NCBI GenBank assembly: GCA_002050235.1
Contig: MWST01000044.1
Span: 1 to 57,159, forward strand
DNA from: Polyangiaceae bacterium UTPRO1
GTDB taxonomy: Bacteria; Desulfobacterota; Binatia; UTPRO1
DNA length: 57,159 nucleotides
Reading direction: 5' to 3'
Numbering within the stretch: the stretch's first letter is position 1; each line of letters begins with the position of its first letter. Below are positions 17,182 through 25,084 of the stretch, piece after piece. The translations under genes and the position numbers were made by a program. Under the pieces are notes generated by a model. That model was not told the origin of the DNA. It made no database searches and saw only the letters and a list, made by a program, of their open reading frames with translations.

Positions 17182-17986
17182 GCTGTCCTCGTGCCGCCGG
17201 CGCGGCGTCGCTCAAGCGATCGAGGACGTAGCCGGCGATGGCATCGGCCGCTTCGTCGCGGCAGCGCGCGAAGCTCGGCCAGTCGTTGACGTCGATGAGC
17301 ACCGGCCGCTCCTCGGGAGTGACGACGAGATCGCCGCCGAAGATGTCGAGCCCGAGCGCTTCGGCGCCCGCCCGCGCGGCATCCCACAAGAGCGGCAGCG
17401 GCGCCGGTACCGCGCCATCGAGAGTAAAACAGCGAAAGAAGCGACCGTCGGCGACGCCGTAGAACTTGACGACTACGCCCTCGACGTGGGCTTGGAGCGC
17501 GGCACGCTCGATGCCGCGCGCAGCGAAGTCCGCGAGCGCCGCCTCGATGTCGTCGGGCGTCGCCGCCAGGGTGACGTCGTCGCCGGTCATGGCGTGCACG
17601 TCGCCGCGCTTCACCCAGCAGGGTGCCGGCACATCGAGCGGACGGCCGGCGGCCGTTGCGACCAGGCGGGTCGCGGGAAAGGGAATGCCGGCGGCGGCGA
17701 GGCGTCGCACCGTCTCGTGCCGGTGGCAGGCGCGGATCGCGTCGGGATGGTTCATGACTGCGGCTCCGGCGGCGGCTCGGTCGAGCGCCGCCAGAGCACG
17801 CTCAGACTGGCACATCGCCAGCACGGCGGTCGGCGCGCCGTCGGCGAGCAGCTCTATGCCTCCGAGGCGCACGGCGATGCCGCGGTCCGCGAGCGCGTCG
17901 CGCGTGCGCTCGAGGATCGCGGCGTCGTCCTCGACGCGGCCGGGCGAGTACTCGGGCTCACGGAATACGCCGACGAGGCTCCGCAT
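17174..17986 (-). CDS. ATP-grasp enzyme
   Basis: The 270-residue protein has an ATP-grasp outline: a pre-ATP-grasp N-terminus, the nucleotide lysine in CWVKRGDVHAM (K126), a second binding strand (QAHVEGVVVKFY), and the magnesium-binding end LGLDIFGGDLV followed by VLIDVNDWPSF (D232, N234). Members are either carboxylate-amine ligases (RimK-like) or, with a DxN-(F/W)P end, inositol-phosphate kinase-like. The sequence alone does not decide. The ATG shares one base with the nucleotidyltransferase stop, and its stop overlaps the aminotransferase start by 8 nt. Confidence 0.75.
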   Translation of the reverse strand: MRSLVGVFREPEYSPGRVEDDAAILERTRDALADRGIAVRLGGIELLADGAPTAVLAMCQSERALAALDRAAAGAAVMNHPDAIRACHRHETVRRLAAAGIPFPATRLVATAAGRPLDVPAPCWVKRGDVHAMTGDDVTLAATPDDIEAALADFAARGIERAALQAHVEGVVVKFYGVADGRFFRCFTLDGAVPAPLPLLWDAARAGAEALGLDIFGGDLVVTPEERPVLIDVNDWPSFARCRDEAADAIAGYVLDRLSDAAPAARGQHG

Positions 17987-18684
17987 CAGGAATTCAGGCC
18001 GAGCAGGCGCTCGGCGGCGGCGATATCTTCGGGGCGGTCGACGTCGATCGCGGGTCCGACGTCGAAGCCGTAGAGCGGATGTCGGTGCGCCAGGAGCGCT
18101 CCGAGCACGGCACGAAACGCGGTGAACGGGCGCGGAGCCGCTTCATCCGCGAGCGAATATACTAGGGGTTGCAGGAAGTAAACGCCGGACGTGACGTGGC
18201 GCGCGCGCGCCGGGTCGGCGAGCGAACGGATGCGATCGTCGTCGTCGAGCTCGACCCAGAGAGGTTTCTCGTCGTCGACCGTGGTCGTGACGCCGAGGAC
18301 GCTGGCGAGCGGCGATAGCGCGCGTCCCCGTGCCGCCAGCGCGGCGATGGCGTGCGGGGCGCAGATGGTGTCGACGGTGGTGAGGAGGAACGGCGCGTCG
18401 GCCAGGAACGGCCGCAGCGCGAGAAAGCTCTCCGCCGAGCTCGCGGTCGTGCGCTGCACGATGTCGAGCGGCACCGGCCAGCGGGTATCGCGGAGATAAT
18501 CGCGCACGCGATCGGTTTCGGCATTCACGATGCAGGCGATGCGCGACGCGCCGGCGGCGCAGAGCGCGTCGATGGTGCGCGCTATCAATGGGCGCCCCGC
18601 GATCTCGACGAGCGGCTTCGGCGTTGCTATGCCGCGTGTCCGCAGGCGTTCGCCGTGTCCCGCGGCGATGATACCGGCGATCAC
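17986..18684 (-). CDS. Sugar/polyol-phosphate nucleotidyltransferase
   Basis: A complete MobA/IPCT-like nucleotidyltransferase of 232 residues, which would join an NTP (CTP suggested by the context) to a phosphorylated alcohol. It starts with the signature AGIIAAGHGERL, followed by TPKPLVEIAGRPL (catalytic-type K23), LLTTVDTICAPH (metal-binding Asp) and DVGPAIDVDRPEDIAAAE. The GTG start lies in the HAD stop codon (GTGA overlap). It is the obvious supplier of an activated CDP-alcohol for the two CDP-alcohol phosphatidyltransferases nearby. Confidence 0.88.
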   Translation of the reverse strand: MIAGIIAAGHGERLRTRGIATPKPLVEIAGRPLIARTIDALCAAGASRIACIVNAETDRVRDYLRDTRWPVPLDIVQRTTASSAESFLALRPFLADAPFLLTTVDTICAPHAIAALAARGRALSPLASVLGVTTTVDDEKPLWVELDDDDRIRSLADPARARHVTSGVYFLQPLVYSLADEAAPRPFTAFRAVLGALLAHRHPLYGFDVGPAIDVDRPEDIAAAERLLGLNS

Positions 18685-19388
18685 GAGAGCAACTCCCCGA
18701 GATCGAGCAGGGAGGCGAGGCGCCAGACGTTCGCAGGATCGGCCGGCGCGGCAGCACCGGGTGGCGCGAGCCAGGCGCTGCGCATGCCGACGGCCGCAGA
18801 CGGCACCACGTCGCGTGCCCAGGAGTCGCCGACGTGCAGGATGGTCGGCGTCGGCAGGCCGAGGCGCGCCGCGGCGAGCGCGTAGATCGCGGGATCGGGC
18901 TTGGCCACTCCTTCCAGCGCCGAATCGACGACGACTGCGAACGGCGCGAGATCGGCCTCGGCGAGCAGAGCGGGCATGTTGCCGTAGGAGTTCGAGACGA
19001 CACCCAGACGGAAGCGGCGTGCCAGCGCGCGCAGGAGAGGGCGGTTGCGGTCCCAGGCCATCCGCGTGTCGGCGATGAACGCACCGGCTAGCCGGGCCGC
19101 GAGCGCGTCGTCCCGGCGTCCGTGATGGCGGAGCTGGAGGTCGACGTGCGTGCGCACCATGCGCTCGAGGCCGAAGCTCTGGATCTCCGGCTCGCGCGCC
19201 AGCGCCTCGTCGGCTGCGTAGAAGGCCTCTTTCAGCGCCGCCACCGGCAAGGTGCTGCCCGCCTCGGTCCAGAGGCGGACGAAATGATCGAACCAGTGCT
19301 GGGCGTCGCCGTCGAGGGTGCCGCCGTAGTCGAGCAGGATCGCGGCCAGGTTGTCGGCGCGCGCGGCGCCATCTGCGAGGCGGGACAC
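18681..19388 (-). CDS. HAD-superfamily hydrolase
   Basis: A 235-residue haloacid-dehalogenase-type phosphatase. Motif I is LLDYGGTLD with nucleophile D20; the usual second Asp of DxD is Gly here, a known variant. Motif II is VVSNSYGN, and the K-x-D plus late motif is KPDPAIYALA with HVGDSWARDVV. A GTG at 19388 is chosen because it follows a promoter-like -10 by 6 nt and places motif I about 20 residues from the start. An ATG at 19433 is the alternative; it would overlap the divergent plus-strand start. First gene of the accessory operon; it probably dephosphorylates a pathway intermediate. Confidence 0.82.
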   Translation of the reverse strand: MSRLADGAARADNLAAILLDYGGTLDGDAQHWFDHFVRLWTEAGSTLPVAALKEAFYAADEALAREPEIQSFGLERMVRTHVDLQLRHHGRRDDALAARLAGAFIADTRMAWDRNRPLLRALARRFRLGVVSNSYGNMPALLAEADLAPFAVVVDSALEGVAKPDPAIYALAAARLGLPTPTILHVGDSWARDVVPSAAVGMRSAWLAPPGAAAPADPANVWRLASLLDLGELLS

Positions 19389-19394
19389 GCGAAA

Positions 19395-19423
19395 GACGTA
19401 CCAGGCACCATCCGGACCGGCAA
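19395..19423 (-). promoter_or_regulatory. Putative promoter of the six-gene accessory operon
   Basis: Minus strand: -35 TTGCCG (19418-19423), a 17-nt spacer, -10 TACGTC (19395-19400), then 6 nt to the GTG at 19388. It has the same geometry as grxC and other sites in the window. The -10 itself is only partly like TATAAT. Confidence 0.45.
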
Positions 19424-19431
19424 TTGACGGC

Positions 19432-20730
19432 ATGCCGGAGCGACGGTATGTGGCGCGGATCGTGGAGGGGCGGACGGAGGCGGCGCGTCGCGACCACATC
19501 ACCGAGCCTGCGGCGTTGGCGGACGTCGCCACCGCGGAGGCGCTGATCTTCGTGCCCTCGCCGGCGGCGTGGCGGCGCGCCGGAACGCCGGGCGGACTAT
19601 CGCTCCTCGAGCGCCAGGTGAAGCAACTCGTGGAGCTCGGTCGCGCTCGCATCGTGCTGCTCGTCCCCGAGGGTGATCCGGAGCCCGCGGTCGACGTCGC
19701 GCGAGCGCGCATCGGCGTGCACCGCGTCCCCGCGGCTGTGCGCGATCTCGCTGAGGCGCTCGCCGCTACACCGCAGCGTCCGGAGGCCTTCCTCGCGCTC
19801 GGGGCCGATCGGCTCGTCGACATGCGCGTCCTGCGGGTACTCCTCGACCGCGAGGCGACGACGTTCGCGACGGTGGACGGCGAGCGGCCCGAACCGGTCG
19901 CGTGGGTGCGCGGCGCCGACGTAGCACGGCACGGCGCCGCCGTCGCCGCCGACGCCGATCGTTGCGAGGTCGGCGAGATCGACGCCTACCGTGCCGAGCT
20001 GCGCGGCGACGCTGCGCCCTACGTCGTCGGGGTCGAGACGGCTGGCGAGCGGCGCGAGGCGTGGCGCGTGCTGCTCGATCACGTGCAGAAGCGCGTACTC
20101 GATCTGCCGGGAAGATACTTCGACCCGCCGTTCGAGGATTTTCTCGTCCGCCGGCTGGCGCCGACCGACGTGACTCCGAACCAGATCACCGTCCTCACGT
20201 TCGTGGTGGCGTGCGCCGTCGCGGCGCTTTTCTATGGCGGGTGGTTGCGCGTGGGGATCGTCCTGGCGCTCGTCGTCGAGGTGCTCGACGGCGTGGACGG
20301 CAAGCTCGCGCGCTTGAAACTCCAGACCTCGAAGCTCGGCGAGCTGGAGCACGCCGGGGACTTCTTCTACGAAAATGCTTGGTACCTGACGCTGGGGTCG
20401 TACTTGTCGCGCGCCGCCGGCCTCCCGGGCCTCTGGTACGCCGGCTGGACGCTCGTCGTCTGCGATCTTTGCGACAACCTCTTGTATCTCACCGCCCAGC
20501 GGTGGACTGGTCGTATGCTCGACGAGCTGTCGCCGTTCGACCGCCGGTTTCGCGCCGTCGCCGGCCGGCGCAACATCTACGCGATGATTCTCGTGGTGGG
20601 CTTCTTTACCGGCCATGCGGTTCAGGCGTTCGTGTGCGCGGTGGCGTGGGCCGTGGTGACCGTCGGCGTACACGCGGTCCGTGTCGCGCACGTGATCGCG
20701 ACTCGGCCGCGGGAACGAGCCGCCGCCTGA
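19432..20730 (+). CDS. Second CDP-alcohol phosphatidyltransferase fusion, altered motif
   Basis: The 432-residue protein has the same layout as the 13675-14793 gene: a worn nucleotidyltransferase-like domain (residues 30-170; GGLSLLERQVKQL, FLALGADRLVDMR) and a membrane CDP-alcohol phosphatidyltransferase domain (240-432). The first half of the catalytic motif is intact (D286, D289-G290, A293-R294). The second half reads G303-ELE-H307-AGD-F311, so the third and fourth aspartates are not at the canonical positions; a one-residue shift would give E306 and D310. Divergent from the HAD gene; it ends 4 nt from the convergent flippase-like gene. Confidence 0.83.
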   Translation: MPERRYVARIVEGRTEAARRDHITEPAALADVATAEALIFVPSPAAWRRAGTPGGLSLLERQVKQLVELGRARIVLLVPEGDPEPAVDVARARIGVHRVPAAVRDLAEALAATPQRPEAFLALGADRLVDMRVLRVLLDREATTFATVDGERPEPVAWVRGADVARHGAAVAADADRCEVGEIDAYRAELRGDAAPYVVGVETAGERREAWRVLLDHVQKRVLDLPGRYFDPPFEDFLVRRLAPTDVTPNQITVLTFVVACAVAALFYGGWLRVGIVLALVVEVLDGVDGKLARLKLQTSKLGELEHAGDFFYENAWYLTLGSYLSRAAGLPGLWYAGWTLVVCDLCDNLLYLTAQRWTGRMLDELSPFDRRFRAVAGRRNIYAMILVVGFFTGHAVQAFVCAVAWAVVTVGVHAVRVAHVIATRPRERAAA

Positions 20731-20734
20731 GGCC

Positions 20735-21733
20735 TCAGGCGCGGTCCGGGGCGGGGGTACGGGCGCGGACCGAGAGTATGGCGTAGGTGACGAGGCCGAG
20801 CGCGACCACCGCCAGCTGATTGAGGCGGACGATAACCGCGACCGCGAGGCCGGTCGTGGCGCTCAGGCCGAAGGTCGTGAAGACCAGGACGCGGCCGGCT
20901 TCCTGCACGCCGACGCGGCCGGGGACCAGGAACGCCGCCGAGTCGAGCACGAGCGCGAACGCCTCGATGGCGAGGCAGGTCGCCAGCGGAACGGGCGTAC
21001 CGAGCGCCGCCAGGATGAACGATAGCTGGAACAGGCCGACGATCTGGCCGACCAGATGCCAGGCTACCGACACGACGAAGGCGCCCGGTCGTTCCCGATA
21101 GAACGCCGCGAGCTGCTGGTCGAGCGCGCGCGCAGCGGTGCGCGCGTGCTCGACCAGGCGCTCGGCGAGTCCGAGGCGCGGCAAGCCGCCCGCCAGTCGT
21201 GCGAAGATGCCGCCGCGCTGCAGCCACACGAAGCTCATGATGCCGCCGGCGATCGCGAAGGTGGCGACGACTATGGCTCGCCGCAGATCCGGCGCGTCGC
21301 CGGTCCGGCTCAGCACCGCGGACAGGCCGAGCAGCACCAGGATGGTTTGGCCGAGCGCGTAGCTCATGCGGGCGGCCACCAGGGATGCTGCCGTCACCGC
21401 CGTGCGTAGGTGCGGCCGGAGGAGCAAGGTCTTCACGACCTCGCCGCCGACGGTCGCCGTCGGCGTCACCTGATTGATGGCAACGCCGGCCTGCCGGACC
21501 CAATACAGCAGCGGCAAGCCGACGGTGGCCCCGGGCGGTAACGTAGCGCGCCAGGCCACCGTGTTGCAGGCGTCGATCGTGAGCTCGAACGCGACGACGC
21601 CGACGAGCGCCCAGCCGAAGCGCGAGAGGTCGGCGACGAGGCGCTCGGCGCCGACGTGGCGGACGAGCGCCGCGAACGCACCGAGCCCCGCCAGCAGCAG
21701 CGCGGCGTGTACGAGGCGGGCGCCGCGAATCAC
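20735..21733 (-). CDS. YbhN/HpnL-like membrane protein (LPG synthase TM family)
   Basis: A 332-residue polytopic membrane protein of the lysylphosphatidylglycerol-synthase transmembrane family. It shows the family features NQVTPTATVGGEVVK, repeated hydrophobic helices, and the late PGRVGVQEAG motif (FLVPGRVGVQEAGRVL). The catalytic GNAT part of MprF is absent. Such stand-alone domains are thought to move lipids or glycolipids across the membrane (HpnL in hopanoid glycolipids, for example). The GTG start overlaps purN by 4 nt, so it is transcribed from the purM promoter, yet its neighbour on the other side makes it a candidate transporter for the accessory lipid pathway. It contains an in-frame TTA at 21539-21541. 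Confidence 0.82.
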   Translation of the reverse strand: MIRGARLVHAALLLAGLGAFAALVRHVGAERLVADLSRFGWALVGVVAFELTIDACNTVAWRATLPPGATVGLPLLYWVRQAGVAINQVTPTATVGGEVVKTLLLRPHLRTAVTAASLVAARMSYALGQTILVLLGLSAVLSRTGDAPDLRRAIVVATFAIAGGIMSFVWLQRGGIFARLAGGLPRLGLAERLVEHARTAARALDQQLAAFYRERPGAFVVSVAWHLVGQIVGLFQLSFILAALGTPVPLATCLAIEAFALVLDSAAFLVPGRVGVQEAGRVLVFTTFGLSATTGLAVAVIVRLNQLAVVALGLVTYAILSVRARTPAPDRA

Positions 21734-22395
21734 GTGATCGGGAGCGCCGGGCTGGCGAGCGCCGCGTCGGCTGCGAAGGTGGCGTTCCGGACGATGACTC
21801 GGCGCCCGTCGACGCGCACCCGCCCCGCGGCGATCAGCTGGATCGCGAAGGGGTAGAGCCGGTGCTCCTGGCGTTGAATCCGGGCATGGAGCGTCTCCTC
21901 GGTGTCGCCGGGGAGTATGGGGACCGCGACTTGCGCGAGGATCGGCCCGTGGTCGGTCTTTTCGTCCACGAAGTGCACGGTGACGCCGGTGATGCGGGCT
22001 CCGTGGGCGAGCGCTCGCCGCTCCGCGTGCAGGCCCGGGAACGCCGGGAGTAGCGCCGGGTGGACGTTCACGACTCGTGTCGGAAAGGCCTCCAGCAACA
22101 CCGTCGTCACCAGGCGCATGAAGCCTGCGAGGACGACGAGACCGACGCCGTGCGCGTGCAGCGTTTCCACCAGGCGCGCGTCGTACGCTTCGCGCGACGG
22201 CGCGTCTCCGTGGCGGAGGACGACCGCCGGCAGGCCGCAGCGGCGCGCTCGCTCGAGCCCGCCGGCCTCGGCGACGTTGCTGACGACGACGGCGATGCGG
22301 GCGTCGAGCGCGCCGGCGCCGATGGCGTCGATGAGCGCCTGGAGATTCGTGCCGCTTCCGGAGAGCAGCACGCCGAGCGCCAGGGGCTCAGGCAT
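21730..22395 (-). CDS. purN: Phosphoribosylglycinamide formyltransferase
   Basis: PurN adds the formyl group from formyl-THF in the third step of purine synthesis. The 221-residue protein has the LLSGSGTNLQALID start, the LAGFMRLV block, the catalytic Asn-His pair in VVNVHPALLP with GLHAERRA, and the VHFVDEKTDHGPI aspartate. ATG 22395 gives the family N-terminus and overlaps purM by 8 nt. purM-purN is the normal order. Confidence 0.95.
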   Translation of the reverse strand: MPEPLALGVLLSGSGTNLQALIDAIGAGALDARIAVVVSNVAEAGGLERARRCGLPAVVLRHGDAPSREAYDARLVETLHAHGVGLVVLAGFMRLVTTVLLEAFPTRVVNVHPALLPAFPGLHAERRALAHGARITGVTVHFVDEKTDHGPILAQVAVPILPGDTEETLHARIQRQEHRLYPFAIQLIAAGRVRVDGRRVIVRNATFAADAALASPALPIT

Positions 22396-23449
22396 CCGGC
22401 GCGACGTACTCGAGGCCGCGGGCGCCGCGGACGATCTCGCCGATGCGGCGGGCTCCTGTCCGCCACCGGCGCAGGTAGGCCGCGACGCGCTCGGCGTGGG
22501 CGGCGGCGACCACCAGGACGAAGCCGACTCCATTGTTGAAGGTGCGGTCCATCTCCGCGCGCGGCACGTTGCCGAGGCGTTGGATGAGCGGGAAGATCGG
22601 GGGCGTACGCCAGGTGCCGCGCCGTACCAACGCCCGGCAGTTCGCCGGCAACACGCGGGGGAGGTTGCCGGGAAGGCCGCCGCCGGTGACGTGCGCCATG
22701 CCGCGGACGGCGCCGTTCGGGGCGGCGGCGAGGAGCGCGCGCACGGTTCGGACGTAGATACGGGTCGGGCGGAGCAACTCGTCGCCGAGGGTGCCGCGCA
22801 GCCCCGGCGCCGGTCGATCGAGGCGGAGGTGCGCGCGTTCTAGGAGCACGCGGCGGGCGAGGGCGAAGCCGTTGCTGTGGAGCCCGCTCGACGGCAGGGC
22901 GATGAGGGCGTCGCCCGGACGGATGCCGCTGCCGTCGACCACCCGCCGCCGTTCGACGACGCCGACGGCGAAGCCGGCGACGTCGTACTCGCCGTCGGGG
23001 TAGAACGACGGCATCTCGGCGGTCTCGCCTCCGACCAGGCTACATCCTGCCTCGCGACACCCGCGTGCGATGCCGCGCACGAGGTCGGTGCCGCGGCGTA
23101 CGTCGAGGCGTCCGGTCGCGAAATAGTCGAGGAAGAGGAGAGGCTCGGCGCCGATCGTGAGCAGGTCATTGACGCTCATGGCCACGAGATCGACGCCGAT
23201 CGTGTCGTGGCGGTCGAGCGCGAAAGCGACGCGGAGCTTGGTTCCGACCCCGTCGGTGCAGGTGACGAGCAGCGGTTCACGATAGCCGCGCGGCAGGCGC
23301 GCGAGCGCCGCAAACCCGCCGACGCCAGCTACGATCTCGGGTCGACGCGTGCGGCGCGCCAGCGGACCGATGTTGCGAACCAGGCGGTCGCCCGCGGCGA
23401 TGTCGACGCCGGCGTCGGCATAGGTGAGCGCGCGCACGGTGCTCGGCAT
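22388..23449 (-). CDS. purM: Phosphoribosylformylglycinamidine cyclo-ligase
   Basis: PurM closes the imidazole ring to give AIR. The family signatures YADAGVDIAAGDRLV, CTDGVGTKLRVA, GGETAEMPSFY, LPSSGLHSNG and HVTGGGLPGNLPRVLP are all present. ATG 23449 is preferred over an in-frame ATG at 23464: a promoter with a perfect TTGACA -35 puts its -10 box over 23464 and ends 8 nt before 23449. The product is 353 aa, the usual length. Confidence 0.95.
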   Translation of the reverse strand: MPSTVRALTYADAGVDIAAGDRLVRNIGPLARRTRRPEIVAGVGGFAALARLPRGYREPLLVTCTDGVGTKLRVAFALDRHDTIGVDLVAMSVNDLLTIGAEPLLFLDYFATGRLDVRRGTDLVRGIARGCREAGCSLVGGETAEMPSFYPDGEYDVAGFAVGVVERRRVVDGSGIRPGDALIALPSSGLHSNGFALARRVLLERAHLRLDRPAPGLRGTLGDELLRPTRIYVRTVRALLAAAPNGAVRGMAHVTGGGLPGNLPRVLPANCRALVRRGTWRTPPIFPLIQRLGNVPRAEMDRTFNNGVGFVLVVAAAHAERVAAYLRRWRTGARRIGEIVRGARGLEYVAPDA

Positions 23450-23457
23450 CGCGGCGG

Positions 23458-23486
23458 ATAGCATCGGAAAGCCGCGCGGCTGTCAA
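23458..23486 (-). promoter_or_regulatory. Putative purMN promoter (leaderless type)
   Basis: Minus strand: a perfect -35 TTGACA (23481-23486), a 17-nt spacer, -10 TGCTAT (23458-23463), then 8 nt to the ATG at 23449. The TGA stop of the upstream methyltransferase gene is part of the -35 hexamer. No purine riboswitch or boxed operator is visible. Confidence 0.6.
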
Positions 23487-24070
23487 TGCGCCGAGGAGGG
23501 TCGGCGCGCTAATATGCCGAAGCGGCGCGCGTGGCCATCACGGTCGAGCGTTTCGTCGTCACGCCGCAGGAGAACCTCCCAGCCGCCGCAGAGCGCGTCG
23601 AGCTCTCCCGGCTCCAGGCAGAACTCGGGACGAACCGCGGGCACGGCGCCCGCCGTCCGCCCATGAGTCTCGTAAATCAGGGCGCCGCCCGGCGCGACCG
23701 CGGCTCGCAGCGCGGGGAAGATGGACCGGTCGAGAAAGTTCACGACCACCACCAGGGCGTAGCGGCCGGTAGGCAGGGGCCAGGCGCCGACGTCGGCGGC
23801 GAGGCAGCGGACGTCGAGTTGGCGCGCCGCCGCGCGGCGGCGCAGCGTCGTCAGGGCGGGCAGGGAGAAGTCGACCGCGTCGACCTGGTACCCGAGCTCG
23901 GCGAGCAGCAACGCATGGCGCCCGCGGCCACAGGCGAGGTCGAGTGCGCGCCGCCGGCCGGGCGGCGCGCCGAGCAACGCCAGCGCTGCGACGACGAAGG
24001 GCGACGGCGCGCCGGGGTCGTGACCCGCGCGGTGGCGCTCCTGCCAATGGCGCCGGCGGTCGTGCTCCAC
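23483..24070 (-). CDS. SAM-dependent methyltransferase, TehB-like
   Basis: A class I methyltransferase of 195 residues. Motif I is ALDLACGRGRHALLLAELG, motif II is VDAVDFSLPAL, and later strands include ALVVVVNFLDRSIFPAL and GGALIYETH. It is close in outline to the TehB/tellurite-resistance type but the substrate is unknown. No ATG is available; GTG 24070 (VEHDRRRHWQERH) matches the usual N-terminus of this type. It lies between comF and purM on the minus strand, 62 nt from comF. Confidence 0.83.
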   Translation of the reverse strand: MEHDRRRHWQERHRAGHDPGAPSPFVVAALALLGAPPGRRRALDLACGRGRHALLLAELGYQVDAVDFSLPALTTLRRRAAARQLDVRCLAADVGAWPLPTGRYALVVVVNFLDRSIFPALRAAVAPGGALIYETHGRTAGAVPAVRPEFCLEPGELDALCGGWEVLLRRDDETLDRDGHARRFGILARRPSSAH

Positions 24071-24132
24071 GTCGGGTCGTATACCGCGGTCGGCTGCGGC
24101 GCGGGAGCGTCGGGACTCGCGCGCCGAGCTAT

Positions 24133-24852
24133 TCAGAGCACGCGCGCGATGGTGACGACGTCGACGGCCGCGGCCCCCGCGTCGCGGAGGCACAGTGCCA
24201 CCGCCCGCGCCGTGGCCCCCGAGGTCCATACGTCGTCGACGAGCAGAACGGAGCGACCGCGCACCGCCGCCGGGCGTGGAACCGTGAACGCACCGGCGAC
24301 GTTCGCGGCGCGGGTCGCGACGGTCGCGCGACCGACCTGGCTCGGCGTGTCGCGGGTGCGGACGACGGCGCCGAGCGCGACCGGACGGTCGAGCGAGCGA
24401 GCGAGGTGGCGGGCGACGACGGCGCTCTGGTTGAAGCCGCGGTCGCGGAGGCGCCGCGGATGGAGCGGTACCGGCAGCACGAGCGCTATGTCCGGCGCCG
24501 AGACCCGTGATGCCAGGACGGCGGCGAAGCGCCGGCCGAGGCGCCGTGCACCGTGGTACTTGAAGCGCGCGATCGCGCGTGCGATCGGGCTCGGGTGCGC
24601 GACTCCATCGTAGGCGGCCCAGGCGCGCGCCCTGCGGATCGGCGCCTCGGGCAGTGTGCAGGCGCCGCAACGGGAACCGCTCGTCCGGGGGACGCCGCAG
24701 CCCGGGCACTCGGGCGGGCCGAGGCGGCGAGTCGCGGTGAGACAGAGGGCGCAGAGAAGCTCGGTCGGCGGGACGAGCGCGTCGCACGCAGCGCACCGCT
24801 CAGGGCACAGCAGATCGGCGACGAGGCGAATCGCGGATCCGGGGTACCGCAC
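24133..24852 (-). CDS. ComF-family phosphoribosyltransferase-like protein
   Basis: The 239-residue protein has the ComF pattern: an N-terminal double zinc finger (CPERCAAC, then C-x2-C pairs up to CGAC near residue 65), an FKYHGARRLGRRF helix, LVLPVPLHPRRLRDRGFNQS, and the PRPP-binding loop VLLVDDVWTSGAT. In naturally competent bacteria ComF helps DNA uptake; in others its role is unclear, and competence genes are not seen here. The GTG start at 24852 is supported by TTAGGAG 6 nt upstream; an ATG two bases earlier is out of frame. Confidence 0.9.
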   Translation of the reverse strand: MRYPGSAIRLVADLLCPERCAACDALVPPTELLCALCLTATRRLGPPECPGCGVPRTSGSRCGACTLPEAPIRRARAWAAYDGVAHPSPIARAIARFKYHGARRLGRRFAAVLASRVSAPDIALVLPVPLHPRRLRDRGFNQSAVVARHLARSLDRPVALGAVVRTRDTPSQVGRATVATRAANVAGAFTVPRPAAVRGRSVLLVDDVWTSGATARAVALCLRDAGAAAVDVVTIARVL

Positions 24853-25084
24853 ATGACGCTCCTAACGTCAGGGGTCCCGGGGGAGGTCGCAGACTATGCT
24901 CGGGCGCCGGTCGGCGCAATGCCGGGGCTGGTGTCGCGGTCGCTCGCGGCGGATCGCATGACGGGACGCAACGCCTCTCGCGTGTCGGCACGGGCGCCCG
25001 CTGCGAGATGTCGTCTGGACACATCGATGGAGCGGCCTGTACACTTTGCCGGCGCGGAGCTTTCGGGGGGCCGAAAGGACCGTC
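24853..25084. other. Divergent intergenic region, comF / small membrane gene
   Basis: No gene is supported here. The yqeY frame is open across the region, but its composition is unlike a protein. It holds the comF ribosome site at the left edge and a promoter-like pair for the rightward genes at 25016-25045. Confidence 0.5.
25016..25045 (+). promoter_or_regulatory. Putative promoter for the 25085 gene and yqeY
   Basis: -35 TGGACA (25016-25021), an 18-nt spacer and -10 TACACT (25040-25045). Here the start codon is 39 nt further on and has a Shine-Dalgarno (AAAGGA), so this is a normal leadered promoter, unlike most others in the window. Confidence 0.5.

Noticed and set aside
23450..23464. purM start at ATG 23464
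   Set aside because: It would put the start codon upstream of the inferred transcription start, and the five extra residues are not part of the family.
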